Shown here in pieces: positions 1-7,773 of a stretch of 41,402 nt of DNA; within the stretch, counting starts at the first letter, position 1; each line of letters opens with the position of its first letter. Origin of the DNA: an uncultured Bacteroidales bacterium (GTDB lineage: Bacteria; Bacteroidota; Bacteroidia; Bacteroidales; Paludibacteraceae); NCBI GenBank assembly GCA_900317745.1, contig ONHW01000021.1:1-41402 (forward strand). The letters are read 5' to 3'. Below the pieces are notes generated by a model. That model saw only the letters and a list, made by a program, of their open reading frames with translations. It searched no databases and was not told the DNA's origin. Position numbers and translations under genes: made by a program.

Positions 1-246
1 GGACACCGAACAGGATAACACTGCCGCAAATATGCGACAGAAGGGGAAAATGAGGAAAGAATGAACAGGGAGGGGGATAGTGCACAAGGAGGAAGGAAAA
101 ACGGGCTCATGGAAATCGCCCGCACAGAACACAATAGACTCGCCGGGACTGCGGCGAGCACTAAAAAGCCGGTACGGGACACATAGCACGCAACAAAGAA
201 ATGGGTAAGGAAATAAACAAATATTTTAACAAAAATGAACGATTTA
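1..246. other. No confident gene at left edge
   Basis: I see no recognisable gene here. A + frame open from the window edge ends with TGA at 62-64 and could be the last 20 residues of a truncated upstream gene. An ATG at 61 overlaps that stop and opens a 42-codon frame to 186, but its Gly/Arg/Lys-rich translation resembles no family I know. A perfect 7-bp stem (139-145 with 152-158, loop of 6) lies after it without a T-tract, so it is at best a weak terminator. Confidence 0.4.
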
Positions 247-278
247 TTTGCATTATTGAAAAAAAATGTGTAACTTTG
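247..278 (+). promoter_or_regulatory. Bacteroidota-type promoter of queH
   Basis: TTTG at 247-250, a spacer of exactly 20 nt, then TAACTTTG at 271-278. This matches the primary-sigma consensus of Bacteroidota (-33 TTTG, -7 TAnnTTTG). It lies 65 bp before the preferred queH start and probably drives queH, tdh and perhaps era. Confidence 0.8.
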
Positions 279-342
279 CAGAAAATTTCAACAAGATATA
301 CCAATACTATCTTTGACGAATTTTTACGAAACAAACGAAGTA

Positions 343-993
343 ATGCAAAAACAGAAAAGCAGTCATATCATTGTACCGGAAGGGTTGACGAAAGTGCTAC
401 TGCATGCGTGCTGCGCGCCATGCTCGTCAGCCATCGTTGAATGGCTGCTGGCTCACGGGATAGAACCGGTGATATACTACTTCAATCCGAACATCTATCC
501 GCAGGAAGAATACGAGATACGCAAGCAGGAAAGCAAACGACACGCGGAATCATTAGGCATACGCTGGCTGGATGATGACAACGCTGACTCCCCTACTCCG
601 TGCTACGACTACGGGCACGAACAATGGCGGGAAGCAGTGAAAGGGCTGGAGCGCGAACCGGAGCGCGGCAAGCGGTGCGAGGTGTGCTTCTATTACCGAT
701 TGCTGGCAACGGCAAAGAAAGCTCAGGAGCTGGGTATAACATGGTTTGCAACCACACTGGCATCATCGCGGTGGAAGAACCTGGAGCAAGTGAATGCCGC
801 TGGCATGCGGGCGGCAGAAGCAGCAGGTGGGCAGGTAAAGTTCTGGGCACAGAACTGGCGGAAAGATGGGTTACAAGATCGGAGGAACGAGTTGCTGAAA
901 GAATACAATTTTTATAATCAAATGTACTGCGGATGCGAGTTCGCTTCGCGTTCGGCAGATCATATCAACAAGTCAACAATTATCAACAATTGA
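343..993 (+). CDS. queH: Epoxyqueuosine reductase QueH
   Basis: QueH (formerly DUF208) reduces epoxyqueuosine to queuosine in the wobble base of GUN-anticodon tRNAs, replacing the unrelated cobalamin enzyme QueG. The N-terminal HACCAPCSSA motif supplies the paired and CxxC cysteines expected for Fe-S binding. Later cysteines in CEVCFYYRL and YCGCEF complete the family pattern. The preferred start, ATG 343, gives 216 aa. An in-frame TTG at 313 would add ten residues lacking family character. The C-terminal tail INKSTIINN is encoded by a 10-bp tandem repeat (973-1002) that also supplies the stop codon, so the natural end may have been replaced. The gene lies 30 bp before tdh. No other queuosine gene is present in the window. 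Confidence 0.93.
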   Translation: MQKQKSSHIIVPEGLTKVLLHACCAPCSSAIVEWLLAHGIEPVIYYFNPNIYPQEEYEIRKQESKRHAESLGIRWLDDDNADSPTPCYDYGHEQWREAVKGLEREPERGKRCEVCFYYRLLATAKKAQELGITWFATTLASSRWKNLEQVNAAGMRAAEAAGGQVKFWAQNWRKDGLQDRRNELLKEYNFYNQMYCGCEFASRSADHINKSTIINN

Positions 994-1002
994 CAACAAT
1001 TA
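973..1002 (+). repeat. Three 10-bp tandem units at queH end
   Basis: Units TCAACAATTA, TCAACAATTG and ACAACAATTA follow one another across the queH stop codon (TGA 991-993). The first two units are translated as the last residues of QueH. It belongs to the group of short-period repeats at gene ends described under findings. Confidence 0.7.
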
Positions 1003-1023
1003 AGAAGAAAAACACACATAAAG

Positions 1024-2049
1024 ATGAAAGCATTAGTTAAGCGCTATGCAAAGCCGGGCATATGGATGGAAGATGTACCCATGCCGGAAGTAGGAGTGAA
1101 CGATGTACTGATCAAGGTAAAGAAAGCCGCTATCTGCGGCACAGACCTGCACATGTACAAATGGGACGAGTGGAGTCAGAGTCACTGCAAACCGCCCTAT
1201 ATCATGGGACATGAGTTTGTAGGCGAAGTGGTATATACCGGTTCGGGCGTACGGAACATCAAGATAGGCGAGCGTGTGACCGCTGAAGGTCACATCGTAT
1301 GCGGGCAATGCCGTAACTGCCGCCGAGGAATGGGGCACGTTTGCGAAAACTCGCTGTCGGTAGGTATTTTCGGCAAGGATGGTGCGTTTGCGGAATATGT
1401 GACTATTCCCGAATCGAACATTGTGAAGCTGCGTCCGGAGATTCCCGACGATTTTGCAGCGATCATGGATCCGTTCGGCAACGCGACCCACACAGCACTG
1501 GCGTTTCCGCTGCTGGGCGAAGATGTGTTGATAACCGGTGCAGGACTGATAGGCACGATGGCTGCAGGTATATGCCGCTACGCGGGCGCGAAACATATCG
1601 TAGTGACAGACATCAATCCGCTTCGACTGGAGATAGCCAAGAAGATGGGCGCAGATGTGATTGTGGACGGCAGCAAGGGCGAGACCGTGGAGCAGGCGAT
1701 GAAACAATTAGGCATACGCGGCTTCGATGTAGGACTGGAGATGTCAGGTGCTCCCGCCGCCTTCAACGACATGATCGAACACATGTACAAGGGCGCGAAC
1801 ATTGCCCAGTTAGGTATATTGCCGAAAGACACGCAAGTCAACTGGAGCGATGTGATATTCAATGCACTGACAATAAAAGGTATAACCGGTCGCAGGATGT
1901 GGGAGACATGGTATCAGATGGAGCAGATGCTGTTAGGCGGCCTGGACTTGAGTCCGGTGATAACACACCGATTTGCGTTTGACGACTTCCAGAAAGGATT
2001 TGACGTGATGGTAAGCGGACAATGCGGAAAAGTGCTGCTGGAGATGTGA
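1024..2049 (+). CDS. tdh: L-threonine 3-dehydrogenase
   Basis: A zinc-dependent medium-chain dehydrogenase that oxidises L-threonine with NAD+ to 2-amino-3-ketobutyrate, which a CoA ligase (Kbl, not in this window) splits to glycine and acetyl-CoA. Its 341 aa equal the length of the E. coli enzyme. Visible features are the catalytic-zinc segment AAICGTDLHMYKWDEW, GHEF, the structural-zinc cysteines in CGQCRNCRRGMGHVC, and the Rossmann motif GAGLIGTMAAG followed by the NAD-selecting acidic residue in VVTDINPLRLE. The GITGRRMWETWYQ segment near the C terminus is characteristic of threonine dehydrogenases rather than generic alcohol or sorbitol dehydrogenases. It probably shares the queH promoter. 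A 23-bp repeat array begins directly after its stop. Confidence 0.95.
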   Translation: MKALVKRYAKPGIWMEDVPMPEVGVNDVLIKVKKAAICGTDLHMYKWDEWSQSHCKPPYIMGHEFVGEVVYTGSGVRNIKIGERVTAEGHIVCGQCRNCRRGMGHVCENSLSVGIFGKDGAFAEYVTIPESNIVKLRPEIPDDFAAIMDPFGNATHTALAFPLLGEDVLITGAGLIGTMAAGICRYAGAKHIVVTDINPLRLEIAKKMGADVIVDGSKGETVEQAMKQLGIRGFDVGLEMSGAPAAFNDMIEHMYKGANIAQLGILPKDTQVNWSDVIFNALTIKGITGRRMWETWYQMEQMLLGGLDLSPVITHRFAFDDFQKGFDVMVSGQCGKVLLEM

Positions 2050-2050
2050 T

Positions 2051-2167
2051 AGAGACCGCCTTCGGCTGACAGAAGAGAGACCGTTGCACTGACAGAAGAG
2101 AGACCACTGCGCTGACGGAAGAGAGACCGTTGCACTGACAGAAGAGAGAACGCTGCGCTGACAGAAG
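2051..2167 (+). repeat. 23-bp tandem repeat array, five units
   Basis: Five head-to-tail units between tdh and era: 2051-2075 (25 bp, divergent), 2076-2098, 2099-2121, 2122-2144 and 2145-2167 (23 bp each). The core reads CTGACAGAAGAGAGACCG with variation mainly around TTGCACT/CTGCGCT. The array starts one base after the tdh stop and ends about 28 bp before era. A related array lies after bamD (4070-4129). The unit length is not a multiple of three, so the array is not coding. Confidence 0.9.
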
Positions 2168-2195
2168 AGAGATAGAGATAACAATAAAAAGAAAA

Positions 2196-3140
2196 ATGCA
2201 TAGATCAGGATTTGTAAATATTGTAGGAAACCCGAACGTGGGCAAATCGACGCTGATGAACGCGTTGGTAGGCGAGCGGCTGAGTATCATCACCAGCAAG
2301 GCTCAAACGACACGGCACAGGATAATGGGTATCGTGAACGGTGAGGATTTTCAGATTGTATATTCCGACACCCCGGGTGTGCTGAAACCGAACTACAAGC
2401 TGCAGGAGCAGATGTTAGAGTTCAGTCAGGGAGCGCTGGTGGATGCCGACGTGTTACTATACGTAACAGACGTACAAGACACGCCCGACAAGAACGCCGC
2501 GTTTCTGGAAAAAGTAAAGAAGATAGCAGCCAGAAGCCAGCAAGGCGGAGAAAACAAGCAGAATGGAGGAGTAAAGGTATTTGTAATCATCAACAAGATT
2601 GACCTGACGACCCCGGAGACTCTTGACAATCTGGTAAGTTACTGGCAGAAAGAGTTGCCTGAGGCAGAGATCTTCGCTATCTCCGCCAAGGAGCGCTTCG
2701 GCATTGACCAGTTGTTCAACGCGATCAAAGAGGCACTGCCAGAGTGTCCGCCGTTCTTCGACAAAGACCAGTTGACCGACAAGCCTGCGCGGTTCTTTGT
2801 AAACGAGATTATTCGCGAGAAGATTCTGCTATGCTACGACAAGGAGATTCCCTACTCCACAGAGGTAGAGGTAGAGAGTTACAAAGATGAACCCACGAGC
2901 GCGCAGCACCCGCGCGGGCTCATACGCATACAAGCAGTAATATATGTGGAGCGCGACAGCCAGAAAGGCATAATCATCGGTCACCAAGGCGCAGCACTGA
3001 AGAAAGTAGGTATGCTGGCACGCAAGGATATAGAGGCATTCTTCGACAAACCGGTGTTCCTGGAGCTGTTCGTAAAAGTGGATAAAGACTGGCGGTCGAG
3101 CACCTCGCGACTGAAGCACTACGGGTACGATCTGACATGA
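2196..3140 (+). CDS. era: Ribosome-assembly GTPase Era
   Basis: Era is an essential GTPase that binds the 3' end of 16S rRNA during 30S maturation. The N-terminal G domain shows G1 GNPNVGKS (K17), switch residues around TTRHRIMG, G3 DTPG (near residue 58) and G4 NKID (near 130). The C-terminal part contains a KH-type RNA-binding domain with the segment GIIIGHQGAALKKVG. The protein is 314 aa, slightly longer than the usual ~300 because of a Gln/Gly/Asn-rich insertion (SQQGGENKQNGG) before G4. ATG 2196 is the natural start. It follows the 23-bp repeat array. In many Bacteroidota era and der are near neighbours; here der is on the other strand 31 kb away. Confidence 0.96.
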   Translation: MHRSGFVNIVGNPNVGKSTLMNALVGERLSIITSKAQTTRHRIMGIVNGEDFQIVYSDTPGVLKPNYKLQEQMLEFSQGALVDADVLLYVTDVQDTPDKNAAFLEKVKKIAARSQQGGENKQNGGVKVFVIINKIDLTTPETLDNLVSYWQKELPEAEIFAISAKERFGIDQLFNAIKEALPECPPFFDKDQLTDKPARFFVNEIIREKILLCYDKEIPYSTEVEVESYKDEPTSAQHPRGLIRIQAVIYVERDSQKGIIIGHQGAALKKVGMLARKDIEAFFDKPVFLELFVKVDKDWRSSTSRLKHYGYDLT

Positions 3141-3199
3141 TCCATCATGCGCAACAATGAAAGGTGATAATTGCAAAATTACGAAATTTAGCAGAATTA

Positions 3200-3231
3200 T
3201 TTGCAAAAACAAAAAAAAAGTTGTAATTTTG
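3200..3231 (+). promoter_or_regulatory. Promoter of bamD-rpoZ-coaBC
   Basis: TTTG 3200-3203, 20-nt A-rich spacer, TAATTTTG 3224-3231. A transcript would begin only a few bases before 3242, which argues against the GTG there as the bamD start and favours ATG 3254. Confidence 0.75.
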
Positions 3232-3253
3232 TAGGCTTTTTGTGCGAACAGCG

Positions 3254-4072
3254 ATGCGCAACATACACAGACATATTCTCCACGCAATAGCAGCGGCAGT
3301 TGCCGTTGTGCTGTTGTCGGGTTGCGGTGAATACCAGAAACTGCTGAAGTCGAAGGATCCTGACGCCAAGTATCAGGCGGCACTACGGTACTTCAACGAG
3401 CAGCAGTATATGCGTGCACAAACGCTGCTGGATGATGTAGCAGTGTATTACAAGGGCACAGAACGCAGCGAGGATGTGGTATGTTACCTGGCGCGTTGCT
3501 ACATCGGCAACAAGGATTATGCCACAGCCGCTGAATACTACGAGGCATACGCGCGCAACTATCCCAAGGGCAAGTACATCGTTGAGGCGCGCTACCAGAT
3601 AGGTCACTGCTACTACATGGACGCACCGGATGCCCGATTGGATCAGGACATAACTCGCAAAGCCATACAATGGCTGACACAGTTTGTAGAACTATTCCCA
3701 GAGAGTCCGTATGCGCAGGATGCATACAAGCAGATTGACGAGTTGAACGACCGGTTGGCAGAAAAAGAATACTACAGCGCGAACCTGTATTACAACCTGG
3801 GGACGTACCTGGGCAACAACTACCTGTCGGCAGAGATAGTAGCAAAGAACGCCATCAAGAAGTATCCGGGGAACAAATATACCGAAGAGTTGAGTTGGAT
3901 CATCCTGCAGTCGAAATACCAGCAGATGGTTAACTCGTTTGAGGACAAGAAGAAGGATCGCGCCCGTGCAACAGAGGATGAATACTACAACTTTGTGACG
4001 GATTATCCGAGTTCGAAACACCGGCAAGCCGCCGACCGCATCAAGAAGGATGTGGATAAGGTGCTGCATTGA
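3254..4072 (+). CDS. bamD: Outer-membrane assembly lipoprotein BamD
   Basis: BamD is the essential TPR lipoprotein of the BAM complex that works with BamA to insert beta-barrel proteins in the outer membrane. The sequence shows a signal peptide ending in the lipobox LLSGC, then repeated TPR helices such as KYQAALRYFNEQQYMRAQTLLDD and the following segment containing YLARCYIGNKDYATAAEYYE. Starting at ATG 3254 gives 272 aa, normal for the family. The upstream GTG 3242 lies too close to the predicted transcription start. A downstream 23-bp repeat begins at its own TGA stop codon. The order bamD, omega subunit, coaBC is the usual Bacteroidota arrangement and supports the call. Confidence 0.93.
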   Translation: MRNIHRHILHAIAAAVAVVLLSGCGEYQKLLKSKDPDAKYQAALRYFNEQQYMRAQTLLDDVAVYYKGTERSEDVVCYLARCYIGNKDYATAAEYYEAYARNYPKGKYIVEARYQIGHCYYMDAPDARLDQDITRKAIQWLTQFVELFPESPYAQDAYKQIDELNDRLAEKEYYSANLYYNLGTYLGNNYLSAEIVAKNAIKKYPGNKYTEELSWIILQSKYQQMVNSFEDKKKDRARATEDEYYNFVTDYPSSKHRQAADRIKKDVDKVLH

Positions 4073-4129
4073 CAGAAGACAGACCGCTGCGCTGACAGAA
4101 GACAGACCGCTGCGCTGACAGAAGACAGA
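4070..4129 (+). repeat. 23-bp tandem repeat after bamD
   Basis: Two identical 23-bp units (4070-4092 and 4093-4115) and a partial third (4116-4129), each starting TGACAGAAGACAGACCG. The first TGA is the bamD stop codon. The unit is closely related to the five-copy array after tdh (GAAGAC here, GAAGAG there), so the two arrays have a common origin. Confidence 0.9.
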
Positions 4130-4158
4130 AAAATATTGAAACAAAAACAAGAGATAAT

Positions 4159-4509
4159 ATGACACCAACATTTAATTTGGATTACAAGAAAAGCAAAGCT
4201 CCGAAGACTACTATCACTCGTGATATGAACGAGTTGACGAGCAAGGTAGGCAACGTGTATGAGGCAGTAGCCATCATCAGCAAACGTGCCAACCAGATCA
4301 GTGCGTCGCTGAAGAAGGAACTGGATGCCAAGTTGCAAGACTTCAGCATTGACCGCGGCGATATAGAGGAGACCTTTGAGAACAGAGAGCAGATTGAGAT
4401 CTCCCGTTCGTACGAAGTGCTGCCCAAACCGACCTTGATTGCCACACAAGAGCTGATTGACAATCAGATTGTGTGCAACAACGGCTCGCGTGATGAGTTG
4501 TTGCGCTAA
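4159..4509 (+). CDS. rpoZ: RNA polymerase omega subunit (Bacteroidota type)
   Basis: A 116-aa protein of the Rpb6/omega family that helps assemble and stabilise RNA polymerase. The central segment SKVGNVYEAVAIISKRANQI matches the omega signature, in which the helix with xxYEAVxIxxKRAxQ contacts beta-prime. The long lysine-rich N-terminal stretch and acidic middle are typical of the Bacteroidota form. The stop codon overlaps the coaBC start (TAATG), indicating translational coupling. Position between bamD and coaBC is conserved in the phylum, which supports the assignment more than the weak similarity to the proteobacterial protein does. Confidence 0.85.
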   Translation: MTPTFNLDYKKSKAPKTTITRDMNELTSKVGNVYEAVAIISKRANQISASLKKELDAKLQDFSIDRGDIEETFENREQIEISRSYEVLPKPTLIATQELIDNQIVCNNGSRDELLR

Positions 4510-5795
4510 TGAACCTGGCAGGTAAGCACATAGTAGTAGGTATAGGTTCGGGAATTGCGGCATACAAGATTCCCGAACTTATTCGTCTGTTACGCAAACG
4601 CGGAGCAGAAGTGAAGGTTACAACCACGAAACATGCTTTGGAGTTTGTGACCGACCTGACCTTGCAAACGCTGAGCGGGCACAAGGTTTACAGCGATGTG
4701 TTTGCCGCCATCAACGACCACTCGACAGAGCACATCTCCCTACCTGATTGGGCAGATGCAATGATCGTAGCTCCGGCGACCCACGACGTGATATGCAAGA
4801 TGGCAGCCGGCATAGCAGATGACGCACTGACCACAACACTTGCAGCCATGCGCAAGCCTGTAATCATCGCTCCAGCGATGAATGACAAGATGTACAGCGG
4901 TGAAGCGCTGCAAGAAGCGCTACGCACACTTGCCGGGCGGAAGAACATCGATGTACTGGACTGCGCAGACGGATTTCTTGCCTGCGGAACGAACGGTCGC
5001 GGACGTATGCAGGAGCCGGCAGCCCTACTGGAAGCCGTTGAGTCTGCAGTGACGGAGAAAGACCGCTTGGGCATGCGCGTAGTGATAACCGCCGGTCCGA
5101 CTCGCGAAGCCATAGATGCCGTACGATACATCAGCAACCATTCGTCAGGAAAGATGGGCATAGCACTGGCACAGGCACTGATACATCACGGCGCCGACGT
5201 GACACTGGTGATGGGACCGACAGCCGAGCAATGGACACCTGTAGTGTATCACCCGGCGATGCAAGGTATAGGTCAACTGAAGCGCGTAGATGTGGTATCG
5301 GCACAGCAGATGTACGAGGCAACGACAGCAGCCTGGCAAAATGCCGATGTAGCGATACTGGCTGCAGCAGTCGCCGATATGACCCCGATAAAAGTGGCCG
5401 ATCACAAACTGAAAAAAGGTATAGACCTGACAGACAGCATTACGCTAAAAGAAACGCCAGACATTGCCCGCAGCTTGGGCGCAAGCAAGAGAGAAGGGCA
5501 ATACCTGGTAGGATTTGCTCTGGAGACAGACAACGAGCAACAGAATGCGCTGAAGAAACTCGAGAGCAAGAATATGGATTATATTGTGATGAACTCGCTG
5601 CGCGAGCCGGGTGCAGGGTTCGGAACAGACACTAACAGTGTGACCATATTCAAGAGGTCAGGAATCAGTAATCAGCAGTCAGTTGTCAGCAAAGAGCAAC
5701 AAAAAGAAGGCGAGAGTGTTCGTTTGCCTCTCGCCTCCAAATCCGACATTGCGGAAGGTATAGTATCAATCCTTCCCCATCAGGCGGTCCAATAA
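4509..5795 (+). CDS. coaBC: Bifunctional CoaBC (PPC decarboxylase / PPC synthetase)
   Basis: Catalyses two steps of coenzyme A synthesis: ligation of cysteine to 4'-phosphopantothenate and decarboxylation to 4'-phosphopantetheine. The N-terminal flavoprotein domain shows GSGIAAYK, the catalytic-His segment TEHISLPDWAD, PAMNDKMY and the cysteine-containing loop LACGTNGRGRMQEP. The C-terminal CoaB domain starts with TAGPTREAIDAVRYISNHSS and carries VGFALET. Near the C terminus the linker SGISNQQSVVSKEQQKEGES is encoded by a short repeat (5663-5680) that also occurs before ybbR, so the repeat seems to have invaded coding sequence in frame. It overlaps rpoZ by one base, and its last 30 bp overlap the convergent DUF3276 gene. 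A second CoA gene, coaX, lies at 20971-21714. Confidence 0.95.
   Translation: MNLAGKHIVVGIGSGIAAYKIPELIRLLRKRGAEVKVTTTKHALEFVTDLTLQTLSGHKVYSDVFAAINDHSTEHISLPDWADAMIVAPATHDVICKMAAGIADDALTTTLAAMRKPVIIAPAMNDKMYSGEALQEALRTLAGRKNIDVLDCADGFLACGTNGRGRMQEPAALLEAVESAVTEKDRLGMRVVITAGPTREAIDAVRYISNHSSGKMGIALAQALIHHGADVTLVMGPTAEQWTPVVYHPAMQGIGQLKRVDVVSAQQMYEATTAAWQNADVAILAAAVADMTPIKVADHKLKKGIDLTDSITLKETPDIARSLGASKREGQYLVGFALETDNEQQNALKKLESKNMDYIVMNSLREPGAGFGTDTNSVTIFKRSGISNQQSVVSKEQQKEGESVRLPLASKSDIAEGIVSILPHQAVQ
5663..5680 (+). repeat. 18-bp dispersed repeat inside coaBC
   Basis: AATCAGTAATCAGCAGTC within the coaBC coding region. One base different from the copy at 7756-7773 that abuts the ybbR start codon. 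It encodes part of a low-complexity Ser/Gln linker that I do not associate with the CoaB family. Confidence 0.65.
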
Positions 5796-6161
5796 GCCGC
5801 GCTTCTTCTCAGGTTCAGCTGCATTCTCTTCAGCCTTAGCTTCTTCAGCTTTTTCGCCATCCTCGGGCACCCATTCGCGGCGCGACTCGATTTCTCCTAC
5901 CTGACTCTTGACGTATGCAATGACGTCGTCCAGTCCTTCGCAGAAGTGCGCAAAATCCTCCTTGTACAGGAAGAGTTTGTGTTTCTCGAACTGCGGGGCC
6001 TCTTCACCCATCACTCGTTTCTTACTCTCCGTGATACACAGGTAATGATCACCGGTACGATCCTTCTTGACGTCAAGGTAATAAATACGTTTACCTGCTT
6101 TCACCGAACGGGAATACACAATCTCCGACTCCCGTCTCTCATCAAACTTACGATTTTCCAT
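5766..6161 (-). CDS. DUF3276 PUR-domain nucleic-acid-binding protein
   Basis: A 131-aa protein with the conserved Bacteroidota/Spirochaete DUF3276 pattern: YSRSVKAGKRIYYLDVKK, LCITESKKR and KHKLFLYKEDFAHF. Crystal structures of this family show a PUR-alpha-like fold, and the spirochaete homologue binds RNA/DNA, so a nucleic-acid-binding regulatory role is likely, though the target is unknown. The C-terminal tail is a Glu/Ala/Lys-rich low-complexity stretch followed by RGLLDRLMGKD. The gene is monocistronic, has its own promoter at 6252-6283, is divergent from nusB, and its 3' end overlaps the end of coaBC by 30 bp. Confidence 0.85.
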   Translation of the reverse strand: MENRKFDERRESEIVYSRSVKAGKRIYYLDVKKDRTGDHYLCITESKKRVMGEEAPQFEKHKLFLYKEDFAHFCEGLDDVIAYVKSQVGEIESRREWVPEDGEKAEEAKAEENAAEPEKKRGLLDRLMGKD

Positions 6162-6251
6162 CTCTACAATCGGGCTTTAGCCCCTCAAAAAAATAAACCA
6201 ATTGAGCATGTGCTGCTCTGTGCAGATTCCGCATGCAAACGAAATCGGATG

Positions 6252-6283
6252 CAAAAGTACAAAAAATAAATGATATTTGCAAG
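6252..6283 (-). promoter_or_regulatory. Promoter of the DUF3276 gene
   Basis: On the minus strand CTTG (6283-6280), a 20-nt spacer and TACTTTTG (6259-6252). The -33 box is CTTG rather than TTTG but sits in the same CTTGCAAATAT context as two other minus-strand promoters in the window. Confidence 0.7.
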
Positions 6284-6330
6284 TAAAAGTGTATTTTTTT
6301 GTATTTTTGGGGAAAGTTACAGAAGAAAAA

Positions 6331-6362
6331 TTTGCAAATGTGCATTTTTTTTCGTATCTTTG
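6331..6362 (+). promoter_or_regulatory. Promoter of nusB operon
   Basis: TTTG 6331-6334, 20-nt spacer, TATCTTTG 6355-6362, 24 bp before the nusB ATG. It is arranged divergently with the DUF3276 promoter, the two -33 boxes being about 50 bp apart. Confidence 0.8.
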
Positions 6363-6385
6363 CGGGCAAATTTGAAAACAGCACT

Positions 6386-7339
6386 ATGATCAATCGAACC
6401 CTAATACGAATCAAAGTCGTACAGACCCTGTTCGGCTACTTCCAGAACGAGGACGCAATGCCCTCAGAAGCCAGGAAACAGTTGATGCACAGTTTTGCAG
6501 ACTGCTATGACCTGTACATACTCCTTCTGGATTTTGCGAACGCCCTAACGACCTATGCGGACGAGCAGTTGCAAGAGCGCATAGCCCGTTCGCAGGCGAC
6601 GCACACATCCTTTTCTCCCAACAGGCGATTCATCCGCAACCGCTTTGCAGAGCAACTATTCAACAACCAGCGTTTGCGTCATGAATTGGAGGAGCGCCAT
6701 CTGTCATGGGAGGCAGGTATGTCTGCCGTGAAAGCAGTGTACCTGAACCTGGTAGCAACGCCATGGTATAAAGAATACATGGAGCAGGCAGATTGTACAT
6801 ACGAGGACGACAAACGCATCTGGCGCAAGATATATACAGAACTGCTTCCAAGTAACGAGGCCGTGCTGTCGGCGTTGGAAGAGATGGAGTTGGAACTTGA
6901 TCATTTCACGTGGGTGACGGACATGGACTTCGTGCTGTCGTATGTAGTAAAATCCGTTCGCCGATTCCGCGAGGAGGAAGGTGTAGAGCAATCGCTGTTG
7001 GAGATGTTTGACTCGGAGGAAGACCTGAAGTTCGCTACCGACCTGCTGCAATATGCGATAGAGCACCGCGCTGAATACGATGCACTGATTGACGCCCACC
7101 TCAATAACTGGGATCCGGAGCGAGTAGCATGGATGGACAGAGTTATACTGCTTGTGGCTATGGCGGAAATAATGAACTTCCCGGAGATAGCTCTGCAGAT
7201 ATCCCTGAACGAGTATATCGAGATAGCCAAGGAATACTCCGGCGAGAAGAACTACTTCTTTATCAACGGCATACTGGACGGCATTATCCGCCAGTTGAAA
7301 AGAGAAGACAAACTGCTGAAAGCAATGGCGGTGGACTGA
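6386..7339 (+). CDS. nusB: Transcription antitermination factor NusB
   Basis: NusB, with NusE/S10, takes part in antitermination and processing of rRNA transcripts. The start ATG 6386 (MINRTLIRIKVVQTLFGYFQ) gives 317 aa. This is the long Bacteroidota form with an N-terminal extension and a C-terminal NusB domain. The C-terminal motif ISLNEYIEIAKEYSGEKNYFFINGILD is the diagnostic part, corresponding to the proteobacterial NEAVELAKxF followed by (F)VNGVLD. An in-frame upstream start at 6299 precedes the promoter and is rejected. nusB, yajC, ybbR is the usual gene order in Bacteroides-like genomes. A 7-bp repeat starts right after the stop. Confidence 0.94.
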   Translation: MINRTLIRIKVVQTLFGYFQNEDAMPSEARKQLMHSFADCYDLYILLLDFANALTTYADEQLQERIARSQATHTSFSPNRRFIRNRFAEQLFNNQRLRHELEERHLSWEAGMSAVKAVYLNLVATPWYKEYMEQADCTYEDDKRIWRKIYTELLPSNEAVLSALEEMELELDHFTWVTDMDFVLSYVVKSVRRFREEEGVEQSLLEMFDSEEDLKFATDLLQYAIEHRAEYDALIDAHLNNWDPERVAWMDRVILLVAMAEIMNFPEIALQISLNEYIEIAKEYSGEKNYFFINGILDGIIRQLKREDKLLKAMAVD

Positions 7340-7341
7340 GG

Positions 7342-7376
7342 GTTGAGAGTTGAGTGTTGAGTGTTTAGTGTTTAGT
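7342..7376 (+). repeat. Five 7-bp tandem units after nusB
   Basis: GTTGAGA, GTTGAGT, GTTGAGT, GTTTAGT, GTTTAGT in a row, starting two bases after the nusB stop (TGA 7337-7339). One of several short-period repeats at gene ends in this window. Confidence 0.8.
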
Positions 7377-7401
7377 GATTATTAAATAAAAAAATAATTG
7401 T

Positions 7402-7737
7402 ATGTTATCAACCATCTTATTACAAGCAACAGCCGGCGCAGATGGCGCTCAGGCAGGTAACCAATGGTCGTTTTGGATCATGATGATCCTGATCTTCGTA
7501 GTATTCTACTTCTTTATGATTCGTCCGCAAACGAAGAAGCAAAAAGAGCTGCAGAAACAACGCGAAGAGATGAAGAAAGGTGACAAGGTTGTAACTGCAG
7601 GCGGCATCTATGGTGAGATTAAAGAGGTAAAAGAGAACTACTTCCTTATCACGATAGACAAGGACGTAGTGATCCGCGTTGACAAGAACAGCGTCTATGC
7701 ATCCGCAGAGGACGCCCAGCCTGCACAAAAAGCGTAA
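7402..7737 (+). CDS. yajC: Preprotein translocase subunit YajC
   Basis: YajC is a small inner-membrane protein associated with SecDF and Sec-dependent export. The 111-aa product has a single hydrophobic segment, FWIMMILIFVVFYFFMIRP, followed by the family motif RPQTKKQKELQKQREEMKKGDKVVTAGGIYG and a short beta-rich cytoplasmic domain. The N-terminal residues before the membrane segment are short and uncharged. It sits between nusB and ybbR as is usual in Bacteroidales and is most likely transcribed from the nusB promoter, since I see no promoter in the 62-bp gap. Confidence 0.94.
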   Translation: MLSTILLQATAGADGAQAGNQWSFWIMMILIFVVFYFFMIRPQTKKQKELQKQREEMKKGDKVVTAGGIYGEIKEVKENYFLITIDKDVVIRVDKNSVYASAEDAQPAQKA

Positions 7738-7755
7738 CCTGGCGCAGCAGTCAAC

Positions 7756-7773
7756 AATCAGTGATCAGCAGTC
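7756..7773 (+). repeat. 18-bp dispersed repeat at ybbR start
   Basis: AATCAGTGATCAGCAGTC ends immediately before the ybbR GTG start codon at 7774. It differs by one base from the copy inside coaBC (5663-5680). No purine-rich ribosome-binding site remains between the repeat and the start. Confidence 0.65.

Noticed and set aside
313-342. TTG 313 as queH start
   Set aside because: ATG 343 fits the family start; the extra residues are not conserved in type.
2051-2167. Possible repetitive short protein on the minus strand (Ser/Leu/Phe/Gln repeats)
   Set aside because: The 23-bp unit shifts frame every copy, so the open frames are by-products of the repeat; they also lack starts and promoters.
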